From: Tetragonia tetragonoides
Taxonomy: Eukaryota; Streptophyta; Magnoliopsida; Caryophyllales; Aizoaceae
Direction: 5' to 3'
DNA length: 64,000 bases
NCBI GenBank assembly: GCA_038025085.1
Contig: CM076139.1
Span: forward strand, 22,275,307 to 22,339,306
Part shown: piece by piece, positions 34,490 to 47,712 of the stretch
How positions within the stretch are numbered: position 1 is the first letter of the stretch
Layout: each line of letters begins with the position of its first letter
Notes under the pieces: generated by a model
The model's database searches: none
Seen by the model: only the letters and a program-made list of their open reading frames with translations
Told to the model about the DNA's origin: nothing
Position numbers and translations under genes: made by a program

Positions 34490-36880
34490 TGTGTGTGGCC
34501 ACGCCACGTGGGATGCCACGCCACATGGGATGTTACGCAAGCGCCTATATTCATGTGAGGGCGACACGTAGGATGCCACGCAGTGCCCAAATGCGTGTGG
34601 TGATGACACGTATGCCGCCACCTAAGTCACCCATCCAAGTGGGTCAATCATTAATGCTTGATCATAAATACAACATAATATAATTATTATAATATTATTC
34701 AAATTATAAAATAAAATAATTTTTGTTATGCAAATTAAAAAATTATAATTCTTACTCCATTTGAACAGGTTCGGAAAATACTTCAAAATGAGATACATAT
34801 GTACTATGTCCTATAAAGTTGGGTTTTTTCCGTGTGAGGATGACAGGTGGGACACCACATGGGAGGGATATGTTCGTGTGAAGATAACACATATGTGCTA
34901 CATCGGTATACGTATAAAAGTGTGTCCAATTCGTGTGGGCATGATACATAGGATACCACACAAGAGGTGTAAATTCGTGTGACGATGGCACCTAAGCATC
35001 ATGTAAACAAAGCTTGCCACATAGCATAACAACTCTTCATCCAAATGTCACTCATGAATGCCTCATCATAAGTCGAAAAATTATAAATATTACTTCAATG
35101 GATTGGATTTGAAAAAACCTTCATAATGAGATATATATGTCCTATAAAAGTTGGGTCATTTCCATACGGTAATGACATGTAGGATGCTACATAAGAGGAA
35201 ATGTTCGTGTGAAGATAACACGTAAATGTCACATGTGCACAACTTGGGCACATAGCTTAACGAATCAATCCAAGTGTCAGAAGTTCATTATTACTCGAAT
35301 TTATTATTTGATTTATGTGCATATTATTTCAAATTAAAAAAAAAAAACATATCTTTAGTTACATAAATCTAAAAATAATACTCCCTCCGTCCCAATATTT
35401 TCTTCTCATGACCAAAAGGCACGCAAATTAAGAAAAGGTGAAAGTAGCCAATTTTTGTCAACTTTGCCCCTGATTCAATGAGTTAAGAGAGAGGTAAAAA
35501 TCTGGGACCACAAGCACATGGGGTGGTTTGATGAGTAAGTGAGGGGTAGTATAGGGATTTAACACTAGAAAAGCTACTATTTTAGGTAATGAGAAGAATA
35601 TATAGGGACTGCTCAAAATGGAAAGTGAGAAGAAAATATAGGGACGGAGGGAGTAAATCATAATTGATTAGATTGGTTTTGAAAAGGTTTGGTATAAATT
35701 AATTGGATAAGACACTTAAGATATCCATATTTGTATTATATTAATTGTAAATCACACTTGAATATTAGTAACGAAAACATATATTCTAAACATTTAAATT
35801 TAATTTGTAATAAATATTTTATTTTTATAAGAAAAACGGAGTCATTTTTCATATACAAATGCCATATGGACGGACATTTCGTGTGGGGGATGAAACATGA
35901 ACTTCAACTCATCATCTACTCCAATGCTTTCTTAGCAAATTAATTAAGACTTTAATATAGCACTTTAGACATACTTATGTAATATAAATGCCACGCAAAC
36001 GAAAAGTAAGATTCAACTAACACTCATTATAAGTTATTATGTTAAAATTACGAACATTAAACTACCTAGCACATTTGAGAAATAAATATTTAGGATCAAA
36101 TTGTTGTTTACAACTTTAGAAAGTGGAACTTTTTTGCTCACCACTAATTGATTTTATTCAATTACCAAATATCCAATTGCACTAAGAGAGTGGTTTTTAA
36201 CTAGAGAGAGAATAATTAATCTTTATTTTTTTTCTTTGGAAATTTTAAAGTAGGCTCAAATTATGTTCATATATCAATCAATTTTTACATACATTCTATT
36301 TTAGATGTAGATCAATTGGATATTTAGAAGTAAATTATGAGGGAGATATGAAATTATACTATTATTTTTAAGAATTAGCATGCATCGTATGGATTAAAAT
36401 TAAATGTATTTCACAAATAATATTTATAATTTCAAACCCTAAAATTTTAATGTCTTTATTAAATATATTAGTAAAAATATTTCTCTTTTTCTTTCCGTGT
36501 GTGCACGACATGCAAGACGCTACATAGAGGCCCAAAATCGTGTGACAGTGATACCGAAGTCGCCATATTAGCAAAGCTTGCCACATAACCTAACAACTCA
36601 TCATCCAAGTATTTCCCCATTAATGCCTTAAAATTAGTTAACTTTATTACATATTTATTAGCATATTTTTATATTAAAAAATAAAATAATTTTAGTTCTT
36701 TCAATGGAGATATATGTGACCTTTACAAGTTGGGTCCTTACGATGCAGTGATAACATGTAAACGCCACATAAAAGGGAATGTTCGTGTAAAGATGACACG
36801 TTGACGTCACATGTGCAACTTTGTCACATATCTTAACAAATCATGATCCAAGTGCCAAAGAATCAATATCACTCGATTTT
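34490..36880. repeat. Three diverged direct repeats around the Stowaway MITE
   Basis: Blocks at about 34490-34680, 34900-35300 and 36480-36880 share a run of phrases: GTGTGAGGATGACA / ACGTAGGATGCCAC, AAAGCTTGCCACATAGC, AACAACTCTTCATCCAA and ATTAATGCCT. They also share TTCGTGTGAAGATAACACGT. Divergence is high. Their element type is unknown. Confidence 0.65.
35381..35653. mobile_element. Stowaway (Tc1/mariner) MITE
   Basis: 273 bp with CTCCCTCCGTCCC at the left and GGGACGGAGGGAG at the right, flanked by TA on both sides. The inverted repeat extends inward (AATATTTTCTTCTCA against TGAGAAGAAAATATA). These are diagnostic Stowaway features. Confidence 0.97.
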
Positions 36881-37628
36881 ATTATATTATTTATTTTCTT
36901 ATTATTTCAAACTACAAAATAAAATATTTTAAGTTACGTAACTGTAAAATGTAAAAATCTTACTTCATTAAATTATGTTTTCTTATTCTTTTGTGAAGTT
37001 TGAAGTATCCTCCAGTTATGTTCACTTTATTTTAGATATAGATCAATTTAAAAGGGCATTTCATACAAAAATATTAAAATAGTCAAATATAGAATTAGTT
37101 GTGCGGAATACAACAGACATACCTAGGAAATTATTTTCATTTTCGAGAGACATTTACGAGTCCGTGCTTCGTACGTAATTATAGTTCAGCTTCCAGTCAT
37201 AGCCTATATGTTGGATGCCTTGAGCCAGAGAGGGAATGATTGAACATCCAAATAATCAATACTCACCACCCGGAGAAAATTCGATGGAGGTTTTATGTGC
37301 CATGCTTCAGCTCCTCATAGAAGAGATCAAATAAACTACTGCAATGTTCCACTCTAATCAAGTCAGCAGGGGGCGGAGACGGGGAGTAAGTGTAGGCCAC
37401 GGCCTCACCCATCATCTAATAAATAACATATATGGATCATAAAAAACATGAAAATACCCATAAACTCCACAAATGGAGAGAAATGTATTCCATTTGAAGG
37501 AAGCTTGCATAGTAAAAATAATATTCTTAGCAACATTTTCTTGAAATCTGTAATTCTTTCTGGTCAAAGTAAAAAAAAAAAAAAAAAAAGTCCATATCTC
37601 TTCCGAACAAACTTTCAAATGGCGAAGT
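35654..37628. other. AT-rich sequence left of the Copia element
   Basis: Contains the third diverged repeat (36480-36880). Otherwise no gene, RNA or element boundary is recognisable. Confidence 0.4.
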
Positions 37629-37833
37629 TGTTATGAAATATATTATGTATGGATGTACATTATATTGTAGAGATACTGTAGTTAGATACTTACCATATAT
37701 TGTACTAGGGTTCTTGCTCTACAAGCAAAATCCTAACCCTTCTTGTACTATATATATCCCTCATGTGAATAATACAGACACCATTTGCTTCTCATTTCTC
37801 TTTACTCTCTATCTCTCTAGTTATTTTACAACA

Positions 37834-37849
37834 CGTTATCAGCACCAGT
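37834..37849 (+). other. Copia primer-binding site region
   Basis: CGTTATCAGCACCAG directly follows the 5' LTR, resembling the ACGTTATCAGCACGAG seen after the LTR of some plant Copia elements. The paired tRNA was not determined. Confidence 0.55.
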
Positions 37850-39353
37850 CTCTAACCCTAGCTAATAGCTAATTTAAACTTGAGACACTCGTTGAATCAA
37901 TATTTACTTTTCCTCGGAATATCACATATGATCAATCACCGGCTAAAGTTATTATCTTGTTATGGTCTCGATTAAGCCAAACGTGGTAATTTCTACTCTT
38001 TACTTTGATATGTTGAAAGCATGATATTTTACTTGGGGATCTATGCACCGTATTGTGCAACTAGTAGACTGGTTTTATTTTGGTAGTACTCAGTGCTTGC
38101 ATCACGCCTGCCAAATTCTTGATATGTTTTGTAATTTTATGATCAATATGTTTACCATAGAAAAGCATGCTTGTACATATGCCATTAGCATACCATATTT
38201 TCTATGCTCCCAACCTCTGAGTAAAACTTGTGTTTTCGCCGGCTCACAAAAACAAAAAAATGTTAAAAAAAAAAAAATGTTAAAGGTAGGCTTCTATGCG
38301 CTTCTACATGACTATTACAATTTACAATACAAGAGTTATATACTCTGATTGATTTGATTGTATAATGATTTTGAGATATTAGAATTTCAGACTTATATAT
38401 GCATATGAAGGTTCACTGCAATTAATATATACATCTCATGTCATATATAGAAGACACCTTTTCTTTATTTGCCTACTAATTCTCATGATGTAAGTCTTTG
38501 TTGTGAGGTCTGATGATTTCTCATGGTACTACACTTACTGCCATTAATTCTCTGTGGTTATGGAGATCCGAATACATATATGTGACTTCAAAAGGAGGTA
38601 TGAAATAATAAACTGCGTTTGTTAATTATATAAGCAAGACATTCAGTAATGTCCACAAATTTTTCGTTTTGATTTATTGGGTGAATTTGGTACGTAGTAC
38701 CTATTTTGTGTTTAATTGTTTGTTACGAAAGTAGCAGATGGTAGATTTGCTCGTACTTTTGTTCCCGAATGATTCCGATTATTTATGTAAAGCTAAGTTT
38801 GATGGCATATGCTGTTGAAAAATTATGCTTTAAAATTTAATATTGAGACTTTTATTATTATTTGTTAGATGTTTAATTCCTATTCGGTAATATTTATTTG
38901 TGTACCAATTTAAAGGCTCTAACAAGTTAATAGTTTAGTGTCCTTTTATCTACATAAAATATTTTGTCTAAATATTCGGTTTTATTACCACTTAATATTG
39001 GATGATAAATGTTGGGATTTATAACGTTCCTTTGATTTATTTTTGTAACCGTTACTATTTTAATGTCCTTGTAACTCTTATTTTGATGGCTAATTAAAAT
39101 AAGGGAGGTTATGATTCAACACTTAAAGGGTTGATTATAAAAGGGAGTTTTAGCCATTCTTGTTGGAGATGGAAAAGAGCTATATTTCCAAGATAAAGAG
39201 AGAAACACCTCTCTTCCTCCCTACTTTGCTTTATGAGATGACCGACTAATACAATTCCAACAAATATTACTTTGATGGTTTTTATACTATAAACTAGTAT
39301 TTTGAGCATCGGCGATTCGATGGTTCGGGAGAGCTATTGGCTGCACCTATAGC

Positions 39354-40088
39354 TTTCAACGGGTTGTTGTATCTGAAGTGGAGAACGCCATGATAACAAA
39401 TTAAAGCCTCGTGCAGGAGGGGCGTTTCTTCTCCACGGAAAGTGTCCAACATGCCTCAACCCATAATCCCAACTAAAATGGGCTAATTCTAATCCTTACT
39501 CTCTTTTATTTATATTGTTGTTCTATTGATCATATTGATGTATTTGAGTGTTTGATATACAAGAATTGTACTTGTATTGTTGTTATACATGTTGATGAAT
39601 AAAGTTTATGGAATGTTAAATTGACAGAATTTTCATTCCCCTATTTATTCGAATAAATTTTCCAACAGTCGTGGAGAAGAAAACGATGGAATTTCTATCA
39701 ATTTAACATATATATGTGTAGCTAACGGGTTGTTGTATATGAGGTGGAGAAGCCATGATAACAAATTAAAGCCTCGTGCAGGAGGGGCGTTTCTTCTCCA
39801 CGGAAAGTGTCCAACATGCCTCAACCCATAATCCCAACTAAAATGGGCTAATTCTAATCCTTACTCTCTTTTATTTATATTGTTGTTCTATTGATCATAT
39901 TGATGTATTTGAGTGTTTGATATACAAAAATTGTACTTGTATTGTTGTTATACATGTTGATGAATAAAGTTTGAGGTATGTTAAATTGACAGAATTTCCG
40001 TTCCCCTATTTATTCGAATAAATTTTCCAACAGTCGTGGAGAAGAAACGATGGAATTTCTATCAATTTAACATATATATGTGTAGCTA
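39354..40088 (+). repeat. Tandem duplication of LTR 3' end plus leader in the nested element
   Basis: 39354-39721 and 39722-40088 are near-identical, about 367 bp apart. Each runs from AACGGGTTGTTGTAT through TTTTCCAACA and GTCGTGGAGAAG to ATATGTGTAGCTA. The right LTR has a single copy of the LTR portion. Confidence 0.9.
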
Positions 40089-41824
40089 TCTAAATGTATA
40101 GTATACATGAAATCAACTGATTGAAATGTTGGTCGAAATGATTTTCTAAAGATAAATTATTTGTTGTTGTTGCATTCCTCCATATCTTGTCCATATATAT
40201 ATATATTTAATCTGCCCTTGATAGTTGTGCGAATAACCGTAAATTGTTGCACCAAGTGTGTAGAGGCTTTGTTGCATTGTACATATTTTGTTGTCTGTTC
40301 AGATATGAGCATTGACTATGCATTTAAGCCACAGTGAGATTACGATTTATATGGTGTGAATGAATAAAGCCTATGACTAGCTTCTTCAAATTTATTGGTG
40401 TATATATAGCGCTAATTGATCTATGTGATTTGTGATTACACATAAATTTGACATGTTAGTATATACATAAGTAGTGTATATACTGATCTCAATTGTTCCA
40501 AAAGTTTGTCCCTTTAATGATGTTTATTATAAAACCATCACTGCTAATAGTATTTGGATAGTGTTCTCTTAAAATGTGCATGTGTTGTCAATATATGTAT
40601 GACATACATGAGCTTTGTCAATTACCGTTGTTTTATGATAAAGTTATCAAATCCATGTACCTTTTGCATGAGATCATTGGTAATGCTGGGCTTAAGGCTT
40701 CTATTATTGATTGTGTTGCTCTGTTATTTTGGGAGAAAATTTAGTGCTGGCTTTTAGCTACGTGTTTATAGATAAAATCTTGCTTATATATGTATGATGT
40801 TCACTTGCTTTCTTATAGGAATCAATTATATGGTCATGTAAATAATATGGAGACATGTCTAAGACATGCATATGTGTGTGGTATAAAGATATATCTATTT
40901 ACCTAAAAAGATATATGGTATGTTGACCATGAATGAATCATGATCGTGTTGTCTAAATTGGTTTTGTAACTTGAGCATTTACTTCCATTTTTTTGGAGAT
41001 GGTAATGATGTGGAGGTTTCATTTTGATTAGTTAAATAGTGTATTGCAAGTGGTTGTTATGATCCGTATGAAATCATAACTTTTGTTATGTTGTTGGCTC
41101 TATGCAATTACTAAGGAGGTCAAGGGTTTGATTATTGAATGTGGGCATATAGTGTAACCCCCAACATTGATATACTGTTATCAAAAGCTTTGCCCAGTGG
41201 TTTGTATTGGTGATATTGTAGTTCATAAGAAACATAACCTTCTTTATGATGATTAGTAAGTGTGGGGGTTTTATGTAATTGGTGAAATAAATACATTTAA
41301 TGTGTTATAGCCCATAAATTGATGTGTTCAACATTTTATCATGAGCAAAATATATGCTTTGCAAATGTGGGGGTTGAATTATTTTTGGTGATCCATGTGA
41401 TATCTAGAAGTTATATTATGCTCATTGAAATTCTTCAATTACAGGAGTATGTTGGCATGCCGAGTATTAAAATATTTAGAGGGTGAATTATATATTTGTT
41501 GGATGCCCTCGTTGATTATAATTAAAAGTGCAAAGAAGTGCATGCAAATGTGTATATATACTTATGTATAATTTTCTTGTCTTGTGACAGAAAAATTATG
41601 GAGTTTGATGCGCATCAAGGAGAAATAAAAAGTGGAGCATGCAATGAGATGGGATTTAAAAGGCATAAAACAAAGATTAGCAAAATGCTAATTGTTGCAT
41701 CAAAATGATGGACAAAAGTTTAATCATTCAGTATAGTCATAATGGACATAAAGTGAAAATTAGCATAAAAGCTAATTATATGACGTCATCATGGACATAA
41801 ACTAAAAACTAGCTAAAAGCTAAT

Positions 41825-42420
41825 TTTATCGTCGAGGGGAATGAGACTGAAGCCTACAATGTAGTCACCTCAGTGGAAACCCGTCTCCAGAGGTATGGTG
41901 ATCCCATGAATGGAGTTCAACGGGTAATAACGAAACTGATGGGTTGGCTCGGAGAGCACAAATAATATTTATTTATTTTTTTGCAGAGTATTCCGGGTCT
42001 CATTCCCATGGCGAGTGCTCTCATAAATCGCGACGATTTAAGGTTGAGTATATAAATTATATATTATTGATGGAATTAAAATACCTCTTAATGAACCCAA
42101 CGACAGTTTCTGTGGGGGTGATGGTCACGGATCACCCTTGGAGGGTTCACCTATGTGAGTGTGGTGGTGGGGTCGCCACTGTGGAACTTTAGGTTATCCC
42201 TAATGACACTCATGAAATCGGATGCAGTGCGTATGACCGAAATCGCGCCCCACCGATAGAACCCGAGTAATTGCCCGTACTGTGTGTGTTGTGGGTCCAA
42301 ACCTGATTTAAGGGGTCAAATTCAAAACATTTATGTTACTTCGACTCTTTCGGGTGTAAGCTCATTTACACTAAGTGTAGGTTCAAACCCAAAAGGTACC
42401 TATACCTATTGCACAGTATT
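41825..42420 (+). other. GC-richer non-coding segment of the nested element
   Basis: This stretch stands out from the AT-rich surroundings. It has long phrases such as GAATGAGACTGAAGCC, CATTCCCATGGCGAGTG and GGTGGTGGGGTCGCCACTG. An 82-residue frame at 41944-42192 is the longest, but starts in an unconvincing context and matches no family I recognise. It may be a captured host transcript or a structured packaging region. Confidence 0.5.
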
Positions 42421-43351
42421 ATATGCTCACTATATATAACTGGAGTTTTATACTATTATCATATTTATTAAATTTTAAATCATGTGGGGGATTGTTGAAA
42501 AACTATGCTTTAAAATTTAATATTGGGACTTTTATTATTATTTGTTAGATGCTTAATTCCTATTCGGTAATATTTATTTGTGTACCAATTTAAAGGCTCT
42601 AACAAGTTAATAGTTTAGTGTCCTTTTATCTACATAAAATATTTTGTCTAAATATTCGGTTTTATTACCACTTAATGTTGGTTGATAAATGTTGGGATTT
42701 ATAACGTTCCTTTGATTTATTTTTGTAACTGTTACTATTTTAATGTCTTTGTAACTCTTATTTTGATGGCTAATTAAAATAAGGGAGGTTATGATTCAAC
42801 ACTTAAAGGGTTGATTATAAAAGGGAGTTTTAGCCATTCTTGTTGGAGATGGAAAAGAGCTATATTTCCAAGATAAAGAGAGAAACACCTCTCTTCCTCC
42901 CTACTTTGCTTTATGAGATGACCGACTAATACAATTCCAACAAATATTACTTTGATGGTTTTTATACTATAAACTAGTATTTTGAGCATGGGCGATTCGA
43001 TGGTTCGGGAGAGCTATTGGCTGCACCTATAGCTTTCAACGGATTATTGTATCTGAGGTGGAGAACGCCATGATAACAAATTAAAGCCTCGTGCAGGAGG
43101 GGCGTTTCTTCTCCACGGAAAGTGTCCAACATGCCTCAACCCATAATCCCAACTAAAACGGGCTAATTCTAATCCTTACTCTCTTTTATTTATATTGTTG
43201 TTCTATTGATCATATTGATGTATTTGAGTGTTTGATATACAAGAATTGTACTTGTATTGTTGTTATACATGTTGATGAATAAAGTTTGAGGTATGTTAAA
43301 TTGACAGAATTTTCATTCCCTATTTATTCGAATAAATTTTCCAACATATGC

Positions 43352-46300
43352 ATATATAAAATATTGTTGTATTATACTAGTTGTCTAATGTGCCTTTTTC
43401 TGAATATAAGTTTAGATATAATATAGCTCAGAAGCTCACACATTGGGATTGTAATTATAAGACATTATATGTCATGGTATATAAGGATAAAAGACCATAT
43501 AAAGTCAAATCCCATATATGATAGAAATCATTTATATTAATCATGCAGATGATAAAAAGGGGTATCTTTAATAAAATAGAAATTGGATGATGACACATAA
43601 TCATAATCAGAACCTCATGATTATATTGAAATTATATGGAATAGATGAACCATTAATGAAATTTTGGGCCAGAAGTCCCATAAAAATGTGTAAAGTTTTG
43701 TAAATATTGATAATGACGAAACAATCCTTTGGCCCAAAGTTCAAAGTTTATTTGAAAAATATATGTCCATGAAGATTGACATAAATTATTGATGGTGATC
43801 CAAATATCACAAAAGAGGTATCTCTGATTAAATAAATGAGAAATTATTTGACGATCCAATTATCCTGACCTGAAGTTCATGATTATAGATTGACATCGTC
43901 CCTCACTTGAGTCAACAATTTAAATAAGGGTCTTAAGTCCCTTAAAGTTGCAAGTTTGATTTTGTTAATACAATGATGCAACAAATTAATCTTTGGCCTG
44001 AAGTCCAAAATTAATCGGGGAAATGCGTATATTCAATATGCATATGAAGTTAGAAGCTGGGGGCCAGAAGTCCTATAAAGTTACAAATTCATTTTGGATA
44101 ATACAATGATGAAATGAAACTTTGGCTTGAAGTCTAAAATCAAGTGGGAAGATGCGTGTATTATTTATACTTACAAGCTCGAAGCTTGTACCCCTATATA
44201 ATTATTGTTGGGATAATATTTTGATTGTGTATTGAATTATTTTTCCTACTACGAATGTACGAAAAATGTGGAGATAAAACGTGAATAGTAATTATATTCG
44301 CATATGAGATAAATAAGGTCATATGGTTTTTACTATGACAATGGACTTGTGTTATTCAAAGGAAATCTATTTATAAGATAGAAATGTCCATTTATATGAA
44401 CAAGCTCTAGAAGAGTATGAGCTATATCTCCCCTGAAAATGAGATAGCCCTGCCATTATTAAAGAGACATAAGTTATGTCTTTGTCACATCATACATCTG
44501 GCCAGAATCACGTGTAAATGACTACGTCAAAGCTGATTATTATTGAGCAAAAACTAACCAGAAGTTAGTTACGTGAAATATTTTGTTGATGTGACAGTTT
44601 AGGCCATCCGGGTATGAAGACACCCGTTCCGAGAACCTGAAGTTTCTCTTGAATGAACACATGATAATGTGCTCATACTCTCTCGTGTTTTATTACTATG
44701 ATGTTTAAAGTCAAGACTGACAACGAGATGGAGTATATATTTTGTTTCGAATAATAAATTAGTTTGATTCGAAAAAAGACAAGAGATATTGATAGCAACT
44801 TGTATAAATTGAGATTAAGTGGCCAGAATATCACTTAAAAGATGGGTTGCATTGCATTATGCAAGTTCGTTATAAAGTATGTTTTGAGCGTTTTTATCAA
44901 TATTTGATCTCTTGTATGGGGCAAATTATATGAGCACAAAGATAACCAACTGCAAATTACATGTACTCGTACTCCTCAGAATTTTTATTCTCCACCAAAG
45001 AACTAATAAAGTGAAACTCGCAGAGAGAAGTTGAAAAAGTGGTGGATTATCTAAGCTGAGATTCAATATAATGAAATAATGAAATGCCCATTTATAACTG
45101 TCCATGAAAGATAGTTTTTCCAGCTTAGGGGGAGAATAATAGAGGAAAGCTGAAGAAAACAAAGGCATGCATTAAGTATGTACGATGTTGATCCCCATCT
45201 GAACCAGAAGTTCAGAACATGATATAAATTTGAGGTTCATATACGTATACATATATGCCAGCTTTATTTTAAACCTCTAAATATTCAAGCATGAAACTTT
45301 ATGATTTGACTGTTGCCCAAATATGACCCTTTGGGAGGCATATCAAAGCACAGATTGGTTGTAGATATACATGTTGTGAGAATTGAAATATCTTGCCAGT
45401 TATATTAGAATTAATACACCTGAAGTGTAGTATATTGAGTTTACTTTCATTAAAATTAATTGGAGCTCGGTTCCTAATGAAAGTCTATTATACAAACATG
45501 GCAAGATCGTGCAGTTTGGTTGATACTCTTGAAGAGTTATTATACATAAACAAGCTTTATACCTTATAAATACCCCTGAAGAGGTATGGATATCTGAATC
45601 ACAAATAGATGGCCTATATGGAAAAGGAAAAGGTACCCAAAGAAAATATTCAGATATCATTTATTACCAGTACTGATGGGTAAATAAATTGATTATGAGA
45701 TTTCAATGATTAATATTTTGATACCGGTATATGAAGGAACCGACATGCATATGCAAGATGAGATGGACATATGAACGGGGATCATATTTATAAAGTCCAT
45801 ATAATTGTCGACATATTATTGATTGAAAATTGGAAAATGAGCTCATGGACCTGCACTCCAAATAATTTATGGATTTGATATCCAAACTGTACAGTTTACA
45901 TTATCGAGTCATACATTATTGTGTGCATATAGATTACAAGTCATACATCATGCATGTCACTATATTTTATATATCTTATTTCTATTTATTTAACATTTAC
46001 TAATTTATTAATTTCATCTCATAATGCATGCACACATTTTCATTGAAATGTAGTTGTGTAAGTTACTACATATTTTATCGGCAGAAAACCTATAATGGGA
46101 GATGTTTACTCCTCTGATATGTCACTTCTAAAAGGATTGAAGATATATTCCTTGAAGGACCCTAAAATGCCTTATTGGATATATATAATGGCATACATGG
46201 ACCTTTGAATAAGTGAGAAGCTCCCTAATACTTTATATTGAAATTATATGAACCTCGGATATTTAAAGTTACAAAAGTCCATGAATCAATGACATACAAA

Positions 46301-47155
46301 TATTATTTGTCTCAAGTAAGATCTATGAGAATGAGACAAGATATATTGTTGTTTACCATTCACGATTTGGATATGACGTGATGCAAGATACAAAATCTCT
46401 TTAAGAGAGTTTTGAATGAATTGGTTATTGTCTCAACCAGAAATTTGAGCATATGAGATTATTAATCACAAAATCAATAGAAAATTCTCAAAGGTAGAGA
46501 GTTGATGTGAACATCACATTAATGATAACTTATTTGTTATTTTAAATATTGAGATTGTTATGGTCTTGAAGTACCATTGTTATGAAATAGGTGATTCTTA
46601 TGGTCCTGAAGTACCATAGAATATTTACTCTTATTCCCAAATTAGAAATATTTCATGATGATATGAAAAATATGAGCAGTGAAAGATATTGACCTCGGGT
46701 AGAAGATTTATATCTGTATTACTAATGACCTCCCGAAGAAGATATATGTTATATGGTTTGAAATTGTGGAAATTGCTCATATATTGTGAAATTGCTATTA
46801 AAGAATGAGACTTTACGCACTTCACGTTTTTCTCCTATTGCGTAGGTTTTCCCCATCGAGTTTTCCTAACAAAGGTTTTGGTGAAGTAATGGTTGTACTC
46901 TTTTTCCCTTCGTTGAGGTTTTTATCCCATTGGGTTTTACCTAACAATGTTTTTAATGAGACAGTATGACAAGGATATTATGGAATTTAGTGAGTTCCAT
47001 TCTAATGTCTCACTTTATTTGTTGGATAAACAATTGCTTGAAATGATATTGATATGAATGAAAGGTATTTACTGTGTACACCATATTCAAGGGAAATATG
47101 AAATTTGTTGGAAGCATATTTTCTAAACATGCAGGAATTCATGAAGATTGTGATA
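43352..47155 (+). pseudogene. Strongly decayed Copia gag-pol remains
   Basis: No long frame survives. Weak traces in pol order: a DSLGHPG segment at about 44598, like the GAG-pre-integrase motif RLGHPG, and an IGARFLMKVYYTNMA segment at about 45450, resembling the integrase region IARPLLM...W. The 46810-46970 and 47340-47470 stretches are the repeated CTTTTTCCCTT 3' type. Placement is tentative; a profile search with the Copia domains would settle it. Confidence 0.4.
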
Positions 47156-47307
47156 TGTTACACTGAAGTTTCTTATCCATTACGAAGACATTTCCTACTA
47201 AAGATCACAATTGCATCAACTTCAAGATCTATGTTACACTGAAGTTTCTTATCCATTACGAAGACATTTCCTACTAAAGATCACAATTGCATCAACTTCA
47301 AGATCTA
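47156..47307 (+). repeat. Perfect 76-bp tandem duplication in the Copia 3' region
   Basis: Two identical units starting TGTTACACTGAAGTTTC at 47156 and 47232, with no difference seen. It is therefore younger than the element's insertion. Confidence 0.9.
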
Positions 47308-47712
47308 GACGGATATTGTCATGAGGGGGAGAAAATACGCGCTGCACTCTTTTTCCCTTAGCCATGGTTTTGTCCCACTGGGTTTTCCAGGCAAGGTTTT
47401 TAATGAGGTAGCATCTCACGCGTATTGAAGAATAGTGTACTCTTTTTCATTCACTAGGTTTTAACGAGGCATATTCTCTAGTGATGTACATCCAAGGGGG
47501 AGTGTTATGAAATATATTATATATGGATGTACAATATATTGTAGAGATACTGTAGCTAGATACTTACCATATCTTGTACTAGGGTTCTTGCTCTACAAGC
47601 AAAACTCTAACCCTTCTTGTACTATATATATCCCTCATGTGAATAATACAGACACCATTTGCTTCTCATTGCTCTTCACTCTCTATCTCTCTAGTTGTTT
47701 CACAACAGAAGT

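Larger units (their letters stand above)
38813..43346 (+). mobile_element. Nested non-coding LTR retrotransposon, TSD TATGC
   Basis: LTRs at 38813-39667 (855 bp) and 42493-43346 (854 bp) start TGTTGAAAAA and end TTTTCCAACA. They differ at about 15 positions by eye (under 2%). TATGC flanks the element (38808-38812, 43347-43351). A GTGGGGGAT purine tract precedes the right LTR. The interior has no gag or pol, so it depends on other elements. A second partial copy of the LTR end (39724-40033) follows the first LTR, with the next 55 bp of leader repeated as well. No usual primer site is seen after the left LTR (GTCGTGGAGAAG). Confidence 0.95.
37629..47707 (+). mobile_element. Copia LTR retrotransposon with GAAGT TSD, containing a nested LTR element
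   Basis: Two 205-bp LTRs (37629-37833, 47503-47707) begin TGTTATGAAA and end ACAACA. GAAGT flanks both ends (37624-37628 and 47708-47712). The LTRs differ at about 10 positions (about 5%). An ACGTTATCAGCACCAG primer-site region follows the left LTR and AAGGGGGAG precedes the right one. The 3' region has repeated segments of the TACTCTTTTTCCCTT / CCCATTGGGTTTT type, known from plant Copia elements. Without the nested insert the element is about 5.5 kb. Confidence 0.95.

Noticed and set aside
39109..39309. 66-residue minus frame repeated identically at 42789-42989
   Set aside because: It is the same position in the two LTR copies of the nested element; identity reflects young LTRs, not a gene.
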